In this document: positions 25,845 through 35,204 of the stretch, piece by piece | Layout: every line of letters begins with the position of its first letter | How positions within the stretch are numbered: position 1 is the stretch's first letter | From: Ravibacter arvi | GTDB lineage: Bacteria; Bacteroidota; Bacteroidia; Cytophagales; Spirosomataceae | Length of the DNA stretch: 64,000 bases | NCBI RefSeq assembly: GCF_039540405.1 | Contig: NZ_BAABEY010000001.1 | Span: forward strand, 1 to 64,000 | Direction of reading: 5' to 3' | Program-made: the position numbers and the translations under genes | Notes under the pieces: model-generated | What the model saw: only the letters and a program-made list of their open reading frames with translations | Told to the model about the DNA's origin: nothing | The model's database searches: none

Positions 25845-28800
25845 TCAACTATAGACGTGTATCTGCTGAAAATCCGCATAAGCCTGATCTTCACCCGGAT
25901 TACGCCGGTCCCACATTTCAAACTGTCCCAAAGAGAGTTTGCGCTCCCCCCACACTGCCCATACCAAAGACATTCCCAATTGATCGAGCAGGCTGTCCAG
26001 TAGATCCTTTCTTAAGAAGAACAGGCGTTCATTGTTTTTTGACGAGTTCTTTGCGTAAAAGTTCTGAAAAGTAACCTGCTCGCTCGAACTATTGCGAAGA
26101 TCCCTGCCCTGCGGTATGGTTGTTAGATCCAGCATTTGGATCAGCTTTTTGTTCAATGTTGAGCCGCCAGTGAATTCTTCAAAAAGTGTTTTCCCAGGCG
26201 TACCAAGGTCGCAGACTGGTTGGATCACCGTGATATCGCGGGTCTGTTGCTGGACGCGCTTCACCATGACCGTTTCCTTCCTGATCTCCAGCTTTCCGAA
26301 ATCCTCATCGCTTAGCTCAAGTCTCTCATCGTCTTCATCGCTCGAAAAATCAATAACAGATAAACGAAGCTTATCAAAGAATGAAAGCTCCACAGCTATT
26401 TCGTTCAAGTAGAACCTGTCCACTTCCTCTGGCTCCTCGACAGTGATTTCAGCCACAACAAAGCGAAGCTCATTCGGTTGCTGATCCGCGAAATGGCTAC
26501 TCCATGGCACTTCTCCGGCGAACGCGCAGCTTTCTTCATATTTTTCTGGCAGCCACCTCCCGCCCAGGCGCTGCTTCTCCAGCAGTGAAACCAGTTCAGC
26601 CTGCTGGTCTTTTGCAACAAAAAACGCCCTGAAAAATCCGAACATACTCCGCCCCCTCCTTTCATCCTTCTGCCCAAGGTGCCCATCCAGAAGCACCCAA
26701 GGACCTGATAGGCCGCCCAATGTCTCCTGCTGAAGGTAAATACCTAGATCTGGTATCTCGCCACTTTTGACCCATTCCTGCGGCGGAATATCAGGACTGC
26801 CCAGCGTGTCCATATCGATAATCCGATCGGCTCTGAGCGGGTAAGGGAAACTGGGGTCGATGTCCGCATCCGATTCACGCCGGTCCAGATAGATATCTTC
26901 ATCTTCTTCATTAGATTGTTCAATTAATCCCTTTTGCTCGAAATAGGCTATCCAGGAATACTTCTTGCCATAACGATCCGTTTTGTCGATATCGCTGTCC
27001 TCATGCCGGTAAGAGTTTCTTACGTTTTCGATCGAGCGCTCCACTGTTTCAAACGCCTTGAAAGACCAGCCAAGGTCAAATATCCTCCATAGGATCTTTG
27101 ACCTTACATCCTTGTATCCCTCGTGGCCGTAATCATAATTTCGCCTGCCGGGCACAAGCCGTCCGATCACATAGTTCTCAAAATCCATCCTAAATGGAGA
27201 CTGCCCTCGTTCGGTTTCCTTATGGTATTTCCTTATACTTTTATCACCTTGGGAAGGCTTGGGTGTTTTATAGATTTCGTTGAGCTCTTCAGGCGAAAAT
27301 AGTGCGGCGTTCCGGGATTCCGCGAGCTCGATAATCCCTCTTGCATAATCCAGTATAAGTATGTGAGTCGAAAGGCTCTCAGCGTTCAGACTGAACATCA
27401 GCTCATAAATTTGCCTTGCAAAATTAGGCAGTACATCATTGCAAAATTCAGAATTATCTGGATCACAGGCGCGGGCCATGGCTGCCCCGTAGCTTGCGGC
27501 GAGCATACGTTCTGGTATGTAAGGGTCGTTTACGGAAAGGGAACTGATCGCCAGATCGAACAGTTGTTTGGCCGCGCCCCTTCCGTACCAGTACAACGCA
27601 AGCGTCGCTTTGTGTCGCATTCTATGGCTCGTGCTGGTCAACATCCACATGATCCACCTCGCCATTAGATTGTCGGTTGGAATTCGTTTTTGAACTTCAG
27701 CGGACCAAGTGGAAATAATACCGTCAAGATCGGATTCGAAGCGAGGCTGATTTCTACGTAGCCACTCGCTCCAAATAAGATCCCGTTTGCCAACCTCGAG
27801 CGACGACAGCACCTGGTCTACAAAAAGTACATTTAGGGGGTGTCTTTCAGTGACACGAATCGGATATAGCCGTCCCAAATATTTGTTTAAGTTCGGCTCT
27901 GATTTTTTGATGCTCTCTGCGACTGCTACAGTAGTTTGGGTATCCAGATATTTTGGCTCCAACAAGATTGCTAATTCCAACGCCTCGTCGCGTAGGTTAT
28001 TATCTACCACCTCCCAGAACTGAATATGATGATATTGAGGCAGCAACGCCGTCAAAAACCAAATGATATCATCCCTCAAGGGATGTTGGGTTTCATAATT
28101 GTTATCCAGTGCTTTGGCGGTCGTTTCGTTTTTGATCCAAGATTCAATAGTATCCCTTCCGTTTTTGGAAATTATATATTTGGCGATCAGGTATCCGCCT
28201 AGAAGATCATATGTTGGAGTGATCTGATACTGATAAGGGAGATTCCCGGGCATTCTCAATAAAAGCCCTTCCTGTTCCATAAAATTAACTGCGCTATTGT
28301 CCCAGTTGCTGCGGTCCTTGATGTCTTCGCGGAACTGCTCCTGGGGTACTTCCCGGGAGTGGGTTTCCCATAAAGCCTGGCCGAACTTGTCCAAATAGGC
28401 AGTGATATCCGCTTGGCGGTATCGGCAATGATAGGGTGATAATTCTTCTATTCTAGCGGCGGCTAGCTCCACGTACTTTTCAAAAAGTGAAGCGAGCGAG
28501 CGCGGAACGGCCTCCATCCCGACGGGCTTTTCACGCGTGGGATTGCACACCTCGCAGAATATCCTCAAGGTCAGCGGATGGCGAAGGAAGTAATTATATA
28601 CCAGATTCGGCTGGGCCTCTATCTTAAAATGTTCAAAATACCTATCCATGGCGTCACCAATATCGTCCCCAAAGTCTGGAATTTCGAATGTGAGCGTATA
28701 GTCAGGCAGGCATTGTTCAACGAAGGGGTGACGCTTTGCTTGTTCAGAGTCGTATTCATAGTCACTCTCTCGATCCCCTCTCCTTGATCCTGAACGGAGG

Positions 28801-30107
28801 GTACAGATAACCAAAATGTTGGGATATTGATCCAGTATCACTTTCAATGAACTCAAATGTAACTTCCATTCCATTGGATCCTCTGCTTCGTTGAGCCCGT
28901 CTATGACCAGTGGCAGGATACATTTTGCCCGCTCCCCCACCGAATTCAGAGCAGCCAGAAGTCCCTGCATGCTCGAAACAGGTTTACCATTGATAACTAT
29001 CCTGCTCGCCAAATCATCGAGTGAACCGCCGTGCTTCAGAAACCGACCGAGCAGTAGTATTCCCGCGGGTCTGCTATCTTGAGGAGTGGTGAGGGTAGCT
29101 GAAAGTTGTGTTTTACCACAGCCGGCGTCAGCTACAATCCCGACCAATCTAGTTTCAAGAAATTTCTTAGTTTTAGACAATAACCTATCGGCTTCCTTAA
29201 GGTCAGCCATAGCATTGGTGGCGATAAGCGCAATCTGTAGCCTGGCTCCACGTAGCTTCCTGGGCAACCCGGCTAACTGCTGAAGCTGCTGTCTCAGCTC
29301 AATAGGAAAGGACTGCTTTAGATGTATAAACTCCCCGCCGTCCAGCATTTTAAAAATGACTTTAAGCTTCTCTGCGTAGGATTCCATGCAACTAAGGAAC
29401 TCACCAGTCATTTCCTTCAAAGCCGCCGGTACCGTCGCGATGCTAAGTCGCATTTCTTTGTGCAGTGCCATAATATTTGTTGAAACTTCGGTCAGTTCGT
29501 CCCAAGCGGCAGTTCTGCCGAGCATGCGCAGTACCGAGCGTTCGGCATCCACCTTCTGATGTACTTCCGGAAACCACCTTTTTTTGATGGGTGCTACAGA
29601 ATGTTCATGCAAAGTAGCAAGTTGCTCTGGTCGTAAGATCAACTCCCCGAAATAGGTCTGCTTCAATTGTTCCGCCTCTGTGTTCAGCAGAATCTCGGAC
29701 TCGTGGCTGCTCCAAAGGTGCAATTTGATGGTATCGGATAACGAATAGAACCATTCCTGATCGCTTTTAGTAAGGGTGTGCCTGGTCCACAATACCCAGT
29801 CCGTCAGCCCATGAATGTCCTCGATTGTTTTTTCGAGTGCATCCTTGATCTTGCCTCGCCTGGTCTTGCCGATGTCCGTCCCACTAGCAATTCCATACCA
29901 ACGGCATTGCCATCCGAAATGCTGTGCAGGTTTTCCAAGGCTGCATTCGGTATCGAGCTTCAGATCAAATTCTACACCAGGCTGGTTCAGTTTAGCCCTG
30001 AAGCTCCCGTAACGTGAGTAGGCAAGCCATACAAGCGACCGGGAAAGAATCTCAAAATTATACTCTTGGCTACCGGGTAGGCTTTCGAATATATTCCAGT
30101 TTACCAT
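25845..30107 (-). CDS. large STAND-type NTPase with nuclease-like N-terminus
   Basis: A 1420-aa protein. Residues about 30-130 contain GVEFDLKLDTECSLGKPAQH then FGWQCRWYG, resembling the restriction-type PD-(D/E)xK fold found before STAND ATPases. A P-loop lies at about 325-332 (VADAGCGKTQLS) and Walker B at about 397-408 (ILPLVIDGLNEAED), followed by a winged-helix region (FFLRHPLTLRIFCEVCNPT, LASLFEKYVELAAARIEE) and a long helical C-terminal half likely to form the sensor. This layout is that of antiviral STAND (Avs-like) proteins, which oligomerise on binding a phage protein and activate their N-terminal effector. It is third in an operon with a 129-aa protein and a radical SAM enzyme, 9 bases after the second gene. 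Defence is inferred; the trigger is unknown. Confidence 0.8.
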   Translation of the reverse strand: MVNWNIFESLPGSQEYNFEILSRSLVWLAYSRYGSFRAKLNQPGVEFDLKLDTECSLGKPAQHFGWQCRWYGIASGTDIGKTRRGKIKDALEKTIEDIHGLTDWVLWTRHTLTKSDQEWFYSLSDTIKLHLWSSHESEILLNTEAEQLKQTYFGELILRPEQLATLHEHSVAPIKKRWFPEVHQKVDAERSVLRMLGRTAAWDELTEVSTNIMALHKEMRLSIATVPAALKEMTGEFLSCMESYAEKLKVIFKMLDGGEFIHLKQSFPIELRQQLQQLAGLPRKLRGARLQIALIATNAMADLKEADRLLSKTKKFLETRLVGIVADAGCGKTQLSATLTTPQDSRPAGILLLGRFLKHGGSLDDLASRIVINGKPVSSMQGLLAALNSVGERAKCILPLVIDGLNEAEDPMEWKLHLSSLKVILDQYPNILVICTLRSGSRRGDRESDYEYDSEQAKRHPFVEQCLPDYTLTFEIPDFGDDIGDAMDRYFEHFKIEAQPNLVYNYFLRHPLTLRIFCEVCNPTREKPVGMEAVPRSLASLFEKYVELAAARIEELSPYHCRYRQADITAYLDKFGQALWETHSREVPQEQFREDIKDRSNWDNSAVNFMEQEGLLLRMPGNLPYQYQITPTYDLLGGYLIAKYIISKNGRDTIESWIKNETTAKALDNNYETQHPLRDDIIWFLTALLPQYHHIQFWEVVDNNLRDEALELAILLEPKYLDTQTTVAVAESIKKSEPNLNKYLGRLYPIRVTERHPLNVLFVDQVLSSLEVGKRDLIWSEWLRRNQPRFESDLDGIISTWSAEVQKRIPTDNLMARWIMWMLTSTSHRMRHKATLALYWYGRGAAKQLFDLAISSLSVNDPYIPERMLAASYGAAMARACDPDNSEFCNDVLPNFARQIYELMFSLNAESLSTHILILDYARGIIELAESRNAALFSPEELNEIYKTPKPSQGDKSIRKYHKETERGQSPFRMDFENYVIGRLVPGRRNYDYGHEGYKDVRSKILWRIFDLGWSFKAFETVERSIENVRNSYRHEDSDIDKTDRYGKKYSWIAYFEQKGLIEQSNEEDEDIYLDRRESDADIDPSFPYPLRADRIIDMDTLGSPDIPPQEWVKSGEIPDLGIYLQQETLGGLSGPWVLLDGHLGQKDERRGRSMFGFFRAFFVAKDQQAELVSLLEKQRLGGRWLPEKYEESCAFAGEVPWSSHFADQQPNELRFVVAEITVEEPEEVDRFYLNEIAVELSFFDKLRLSVIDFSSDEDDERLELSDEDFGKLEIRKETVMVKRVQQQTRDITVIQPVCDLGTPGKTLFEEFTGGSTLNKKLIQMLDLTTIPQGRDLRNSSSEQVTFQNFYAKNSSKNNERLFFLRKDLLDSLLDQLGMSLVWAVWGERKLSLGQFEMWDRRNPGEDQAYADFQQIHVYS

Positions 30108-30116
30108 GATTTTTCC

Positions 30117-30506
30117 TTATCTGCCTTCGCCCGTTTCTGTATAGTCATGGGCTGAATAGACCTTCACCTTCGCCGAATATTCGATTAGTATTTTCAGGAA
30201 GGCCGAAAAATCGGATTCGTCGGTGGTGATCACTATCTTATCATCTTTCAGTTTGGTCGAAACATCGTAGGTGAATTGGCTTATCTCTCGTGGCTGTAGC
30301 GAATAGACTTTCAGATCCCTCAGCACGTCCAGCATTGGCTGGGTAAAGCGTTCGGCATCTTCGTAGGTCTCGTCGGTCCTTGTCAGATGTTCTTTGATTT
30401 TCTCGATCGCTTCTTGGGCTTCCTGAGCATCTGTATTACTTTTGAAATGGCCGATCATTACCAGATTGGCGGAGTGCTCTGACCCGTACGAGTTCCAAAA
30501 TTTCAT
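30117..30506 (-). CDS. small DUF6375-like protein between radical SAM and STAND genes
   Basis: A 129-aa protein starting MKFWNSYGSEHSANLVMIGH. The GSEHS start and overall size recall a family I know as DUF6375, from memory and unverified. The rest is alternating alpha/beta (ALKILIEYSAKVKVYSAH-type strands) without catalytic motifs, and the length excludes a large enzyme. It starts 11 bases after the radical SAM stop and ends 9 bases before the STAND start, so the three are almost certainly co-translated. It may act as an adaptor, a modified substrate or an inhibitor of the STAND protein. Confidence 0.75.
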   Translation of the reverse strand: MKFWNSYGSEHSANLVMIGHFKSNTDAQEAQEAIEKIKEHLTRTDETYEDAERFTQPMLDVLRDLKVYSLQPREISQFTYDVSTKLKDDKIVITTDESDFSAFLKILIEYSAKVKVYSAHDYTETGEGR

Positions 30507-30517
30507 GTTTGTAGCAT

Positions 30518-31411
30518 TTAGTTGATCAACTGCGATCGCATGATCTCCAGCCCGTATAGGATATTGCCTTGAGAAATGTCCACTCCGCCGAGTTCATAGG
30601 ACGTTCGCTTCAAAATACCTCTGGCATCGACAAAAGCATAGGCATTGATCGGATCCAGATCTTTGAATGGATCGGCCACGGGCATACCGTCTGTACAGTT
30701 TTCGTTGATCCTTAATGGTAAATTACCCCTATAATCTGTCAGAAAATCCCTAAGATACTTCAAGTGGCTTGGATGGAAGCCGCCATTCTTATCTATTTCC
30801 GGAAGAATTAGAAATTCCCGGGCACCAAGATTTTGCGCATAAACTATAGCCTCCTTCAACTCATGAACCGTGTCTGCATTCAGCACATAATTGATGCCGA
30901 AGGGCGCGATTGTCCTGAGAATTGAAATAGCTGATAAAAACTGTTCGAACGATCGACCACGAAGGCGCTCATAGGTTGCCCCTAGTCCGTCCATACTGAC
31001 ACGGATAAAATGCACATGGCCGCTCAATTGCTCAGCCATCGAAGCTGCTACGCGATGCCCATGGGTCGTAAACGATACCGAAAGGCTTGTCTGCGTTGAA
31101 GTGTATTTGCAGAGCTCGACGAAATCCTTGTAGATCGTTGGTTCCCCACCTCCGAAACCAACGCCAAGTGATCCGTTCCGGTCGATATCTGTGATCCAGC
31201 TTTTCAGCCTTTCAAAGTCAAGTTCTGCTCTATGTTTAGGGGCATAACAGTAGCCACAGCGCAGATCGCAGCTGTTGGTCAATGCGAAGGAGACGTGACG
31301 TGGCGATTTTGCCCATTGAGATGGTTCGACGCTAAGCTCGTCTATTAAAAGGTTGGCACCAGTCCTTCTGTCAAAAAAATGGATTCCGTTCTCATCATAC
31401 CGGACTTTCAT
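30518..31411 (-). CDS. radical SAM enzyme, first gene of a putative defence operon
   Basis: A 297-aa protein with the [4Fe-4S] motif C48-x3-C52-x2-C55 (LTNSCDLRCGYCYAPKH) and the SAM-binding GFGGGEPTIYKDF. The barrel continues through FIRVSMDGLGATYERLRG. The C-terminus resembles a SPASM region (NCTDGMPVADPFKD ... FVDARGILKRTSYELGG) but lacks the auxiliary cysteine cluster, with only one Cys visible. It belongs to the peptide/molybdenum-cofactor-like branch rather than the viperin branch as far as motifs show. It heads the operon with a 129-aa protein and a STAND NTPase. Its substrate may be the small neighbour protein or a nucleotide signal; both are speculation. Confidence 0.85.
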   Translation of the reverse strand: MKVRYDENGIHFFDRRTGANLLIDELSVEPSQWAKSPRHVSFALTNSCDLRCGYCYAPKHRAELDFERLKSWITDIDRNGSLGVGFGGGEPTIYKDFVELCKYTSTQTSLSVSFTTHGHRVAASMAEQLSGHVHFIRVSMDGLGATYERLRGRSFEQFLSAISILRTIAPFGINYVLNADTVHELKEAIVYAQNLGAREFLILPEIDKNGGFHPSHLKYLRDFLTDYRGNLPLRINENCTDGMPVADPFKDLDPINAYAFVDARGILKRTSYELGGVDISQGNILYGLEIMRSQLIN

Positions 31412-31454
31412 AACTTATGAATCTTCTATTTGTATTGCCTGTAAGTTATAAAAA

Positions 31455-31705
31455 ATCGTCGAAATGGTATATGTCCGGGTGTCTGAACTACTCATGTGGA
31501 TAAACGCAATTATTTCAGAATATGCATGTCTCATGAGTCAATTAGGGAAGTTGGAATAATAGGAATAGCTATGCTGGGTGTTTTTAGTTTTGAGAGCTTG
31601 AAGAACCATCCTCGTTTTTTGCAGGTAGCAGATAAAAGTGAGGCGAAATTTCTTCGACATTTGAGAAATGCAGCCGCTCATCCCTTTCTCTTCTTAATTA
31701 AATAG
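31455..31705 (+). pseudogene. HEPN-like fragment (RNxxxH motif), frameshifted
   Basis: One frame reads ELLMWINAIISEYACLMSQL and the next, after a shift near 31550, IIGIAMLGVFSFESLKNH and FLRHLRNAAAHPFLF before a stop. R-N-A-A-A-H fits the R-x4-H motif of HEPN RNases common in defence loci. The two halves look like one small protein broken by a frameshift. Assignment rests on this motif and the helical character only. Confidence 0.4.
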
Positions 31706-31728
31706 CAATAACAGTATTGAGATAAAAC

Positions 31729-31770
31729 AAAACCCCGAATATGGCAATTTCTTGCCTTTTTCGGGGTTTT
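31729..31770. terminator. hairpin terminator between HEPN-like fragment and helicase remnant
   Basis: AAAACCCCGA (31729-31738) pairs with TCGGGGTTTT (31761-31770), with a T run on the plus strand and an A run on the other, so it serves both converging remnants. Confidence 0.7.
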
Positions 31771-33029
31771 TGCGTATTTTTAAAAAGTCGAGATTGTTTT
31801 CAACGTCATTATGCAGCTCTCCAATCGGGTTCAGCTTATCAATCCGGTTATTCAACGTGCTCAGGGCAGCTTCTGGCGACGACAGGTACGATTTAAACAA
31901 GCCAATCGCGAACAGCAGGTCCCGTTTGGGTTTTGCTTTGACTTACCGGCGAAGTGTCCTTCCTTGATTTCGGCAGCAACCAAGGTATGGATGGCCTCAA
32001 ACTTTATTTGTTGTTGCAGTTGGAGAAAAGCATTTTCGTCGGGGCCCAATTCGGCGTGGATAAAAACAACATTCCGATCCTGAAAGTTGGAGCGTACCGA
32101 TTCGTCTTCGATGTCGTTCTTAAAGCGGCGGACGCAATAGGGAAGGATCTCTTTCTTTGCTGTAGTTAAGCTCGTCCTTGATGGCCAAGGGCTCGATCAT
32201 GTTGATCAGATTTGCAAAACTCTACTTTTTTCCATTGTGTGGGGTGGCCGAAGTGAGCACCAGGGATTCACGTTTTGTGCTGAGCAACTGGGCGAGCCCG
32301 CCGCGTTGGGAGCTGGCGTTGGCTACGGTATGGCACTCGTCGATCACGATGATGTCCCACCTTTTTTTTCGATGTACTGTTGAAACTGCCCGTTATTTTT
32401 CAGCGTGTCGATTGACACGATCGTTTGATCGTAATATTCGAAAGGGTTTTTGTTGAGCGGCAGCTCCGATTTGATTTTTTTGATACCCTCCGAGTCGAGG
32501 CGCACCAGCGGGATCGCAAAGCGGTTCCAAATTTCCTGGTGAAACTGACCGAGAATGGACTTGAGTGTCAACACCATGATTCGTTTTCCCTTCCCTCGCT
32601 TGATCATTTCGGAGAGAAAAATGCCTACTTCGACGGTTTTTCCCAAGCCTACGCCATCGGCGATCAGGATTGCGCGGATGCGGTAGGTCAAAAGCTTTGA
32701 GGGTGGGCTCGAGCTGGTAAGTGGCGAGGTTAAACGCCGCTTTGTGGGCAACAGTTATTTGTTTGCTGTACACCGTTGCGCATCTGGTTCTCGATAAAAA
32801 GCTTGGTTTTACGGTAGCCATAGTCGGTGTCGGCTATCAGCCTGGTATCGATAGGGTTGAGTCCCTTTATTTCGTTATCGATGCGGGTATCAAACACAAA
32901 GCGTTTGCCTTTCACCAATTCGGAAATACCTTCCACTCTTAATATCCAGCCGGTGCTGTTGTGAATCGCATCGTTGATGATAAAGTCTTCATCCCGATTG
33001 GAGATACGTTGACCAGAGGTAAAATTCAT
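31746..33029 (-). pseudogene. SNF2-type helicase, truncated and frameshifted
   Basis: Minus-strand pieces in different frames reconstruct the N-terminal part of a SNF2/RapA-like helicase: MNFTSGQRISNRDEDFIIND (start near 33029), HKAAFNLATYQLEP, Walker A ILIADGVGLGKTVEVGIFLS, RIMVLTLKSILGQFHQEIW, Walker B IIVIDECHTVANASS, motif III VLTSATPHNGKK, and later FKSYLSSPEAALSTL. At least three frameshifts and no C-terminal helicase domain. Such helicases are parts of DISARM-type and related defence systems, so this may be the relic of one; the specific system cannot be named. Confidence 0.75.
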
Positions 33030-33185
33030 CAAATCAAGGGTAAAAGTAGCTTTATAAAAGGTGAAAATAGGGATTAGTAATGTACTATCAAGCTGTTGGA
33101 CGGCCGAAGTTAACATTTAAGTTTGTTTCAGAGAATTTTGCGAAGTTTCTGAAATAAAAGGATATCAAAAATGAGATACTCCAGA

Positions 33186-35180
33186 TTAAGGGCTTCGCTT
33201 TCTCACTACCAAATGCCGCAGCCCTGGATCATTCCCTATCCTCTCCATCTCCGCATCTCTTAAACCCTGAACGTCCTGTCGTATCTGATCATAGTTCCGC
33301 TGCACCATAGCCGGAGTGATTTTCCGTACCTCTGGTATCGGCCGATACGCACCTTCTTCAGCCTTCAACGTATCATGATCATTCACAATCTCACAGTGAA
33401 ATGCCTTGAGCTCAATCTTGTTAGTTGGATCATCCGCTACCAGCCCCACGAACTCACCGGAACTAAGTCCAGCTATTTTAGAAGCCGGTACCGCCGCCTC
33501 CAACTGCTTCGACTTACTGATTGAAGTGTCTGTTCGGTTAATGGAAAGGCTTTGCCGGTCCTGCATAATCTTCCCGATTCGCTCGGATAACTGCTTGGCT
33601 GTATCCCCCGTTACCTGGCCGGAAATAACATTCCCCACAATCCCCATAATCACATCGGCCTGCTCTTTCCCGTAGTCTTTTCGGAGCTGAGAGAGATCCT
33701 GGATGCCCAAAGTAGTAGCCACTTTATTACTCCTGGCAGTAGCGATCAGGCTGTCAATCCCGTTAAGGTAGATCGTCGGAAACTCATCAAAAACCAGGCT
33801 GGATTTCAGTTTTCCTTTCTGGTTGACCACCTTTACCAGCCGGTTGACAAAAAGGGAAAGTACCGCTCCGTACGTCTGGATTTTCTGCGGGTTATTGCCC
33901 ATACAGATAAGCTTGGGGCTTTTCGGATCGTTTATATCCAAGGTAAAATCTGACCCGCTCAGCACATAGTATAGTTGCGGTGAAGATAGCCTTGCCATCG
34001 ATATTTTCGCACTGGCAATCTGACCTTCCAGTTGCTCCATCACATCGGCTAGGTACGCGGTCACAAACGGATTCACGAGGGCCTCAATCTCCTTTTCGGT
34101 TCGCAGGAGCGTAAACAGACTATCGTAATCCAGCATCAAAAACTCGATCACATGGGGCAGTGTACAGAACATCCCATCCTGGTATTTGCGCAAGTACCAG
34201 ATAATTCCGGTCAGAAAATTGATAGGAGATTCTACAAAGAAATCACCCTGTTTCTTGATCCACTCGCGGTTTAAGCCCAGCAGGATGGTACGTGCGGACT
34301 CGGCCGCATCGGTAATATCCAGCATCCCGGAAGCATCCAGCGGGTTACACCGGTGGCCCCTGGACAGGTCATCAAAATTGATAAAATAGCAAGCAGTTCC
34401 TGCCGGATATTTATCTTGATTTTTCAGCCAAGTATTGTACGCGATCAGCGACAAATCCGGCATTTTAAAGTCATAGACAAACATCGAAAAACCTTTGCTG
34501 ATATGCTGGGTGATCACATGACGTATCACAAAGTAACTTTTTCCAGCCCCGGGCGTCCCCACTACCAAGAGGCCCCGGAACGGGTTGATAAAGTTGATCC
34601 AGCTGCTTCGGAGCTTGTTTTTAAGCTGATACCTGGCTGGAAGATTGACTGAAAACTCGTTTTCCAGCAGCCTTTCTTCCTGCGGAAAAGTCTCGTTCTC
34701 CTCGTTGAAAATATCATCCTTCAGCCTGTCTTTGATGATCCTGGAAAGAATGGTGCCACCCTTTAGAAATAGCAGGTAGCCGGTTCCAGTAATCAGAAAA
34801 TAAGAGACCGACTTGACGGTAACGGTTGCCGGTATATACAGCACCAAAAAGCTGATCGCGTAGATAAATAAGCCTGGAATGAGATAGGCCCAAGCCGTCT
34901 TGTAAAAGAGTTTTTCACTTTTCTTACCCCTGGATCCGATCAAGGAGATGATCAAAAACAACAGCGCGTATGCTTTCGATAAATGGAAGCTGGTAAACAG
35001 TCCGGTGCCAGCAATGTTACTCAAAACCCGATCTGAAAACTCGTATACCAGTCCCCATTCTGTAAAGGCCGCATAGCAATAATAGTAAAAATGAAGCCCT
35101 AAAAGGACAAGGGAGATCAGGCGTGTCATATCCAGAATCTTCCTTAAGCCCTGTTCGTTTCCTCCTGTCTGGTTGGCCAT
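33186..35180 (-). CDS. mobC: conjugal coupling protein (MobC/TraG-VirD4 family)
   Basis: A 664-aa inner-membrane ATPase. The N-terminus has four hydrophobic segments (MTRLISLVLLGLHFYYYCYA, LLFLIISLIG, YLIPGLFIYAISFLVLYIP, YFLITGTGYLLFL). A P-loop GTPGAGKSYFVI lies at about 207-218 and Walker B-like SSLVFDEFPTIYL further on, with the TraG hallmark MPDLSLIAYNTWL and the arginine/glutamine region TARSNKVATTLGIQDLSQLR. In Bacteroidota mobilisable elements this protein hands the relaxase-DNA complex to a type IV secretion channel. It follows the relaxase gene by 24 bases, completing a mobA-mobB-mobC operon. Symbols follow Bacteroides usage. Confidence 0.9.
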   Translation of the reverse strand: MANQTGGNEQGLRKILDMTRLISLVLLGLHFYYYCYAAFTEWGLVYEFSDRVLSNIAGTGLFTSFHLSKAYALLFLIISLIGSRGKKSEKLFYKTAWAYLIPGLFIYAISFLVLYIPATVTVKSVSYFLITGTGYLLFLKGGTILSRIIKDRLKDDIFNEENETFPQEERLLENEFSVNLPARYQLKNKLRSSWINFINPFRGLLVVGTPGAGKSYFVIRHVITQHISKGFSMFVYDFKMPDLSLIAYNTWLKNQDKYPAGTACYFINFDDLSRGHRCNPLDASGMLDITDAAESARTILLGLNREWIKKQGDFFVESPINFLTGIIWYLRKYQDGMFCTLPHVIEFLMLDYDSLFTLLRTEKEIEALVNPFVTAYLADVMEQLEGQIASAKISMARLSSPQLYYVLSGSDFTLDINDPKSPKLICMGNNPQKIQTYGAVLSLFVNRLVKVVNQKGKLKSSLVFDEFPTIYLNGIDSLIATARSNKVATTLGIQDLSQLRKDYGKEQADVIMGIVGNVISGQVTGDTAKQLSERIGKIMQDRQSLSINRTDTSISKSKQLEAAVPASKIAGLSSGEFVGLVADDPTNKIELKAFHCEIVNDHDTLKAEEGAYRPIPEVRKITPAMVQRNYDQIRQDVQGLRDAEMERIGNDPGLRHLVVRKRSP

Positions 35181-35204
35181 CGTGATGTTCGTTATAAAAG
35201 GTGG

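Noticed and set aside
30518..31411. Prokaryotic viperin
   Set aside because: The radical SAM motif is present, but the surrounding motifs fit the peptide-modifying/SPASM-like branch and a neighbouring nucleotide kinase is absent.
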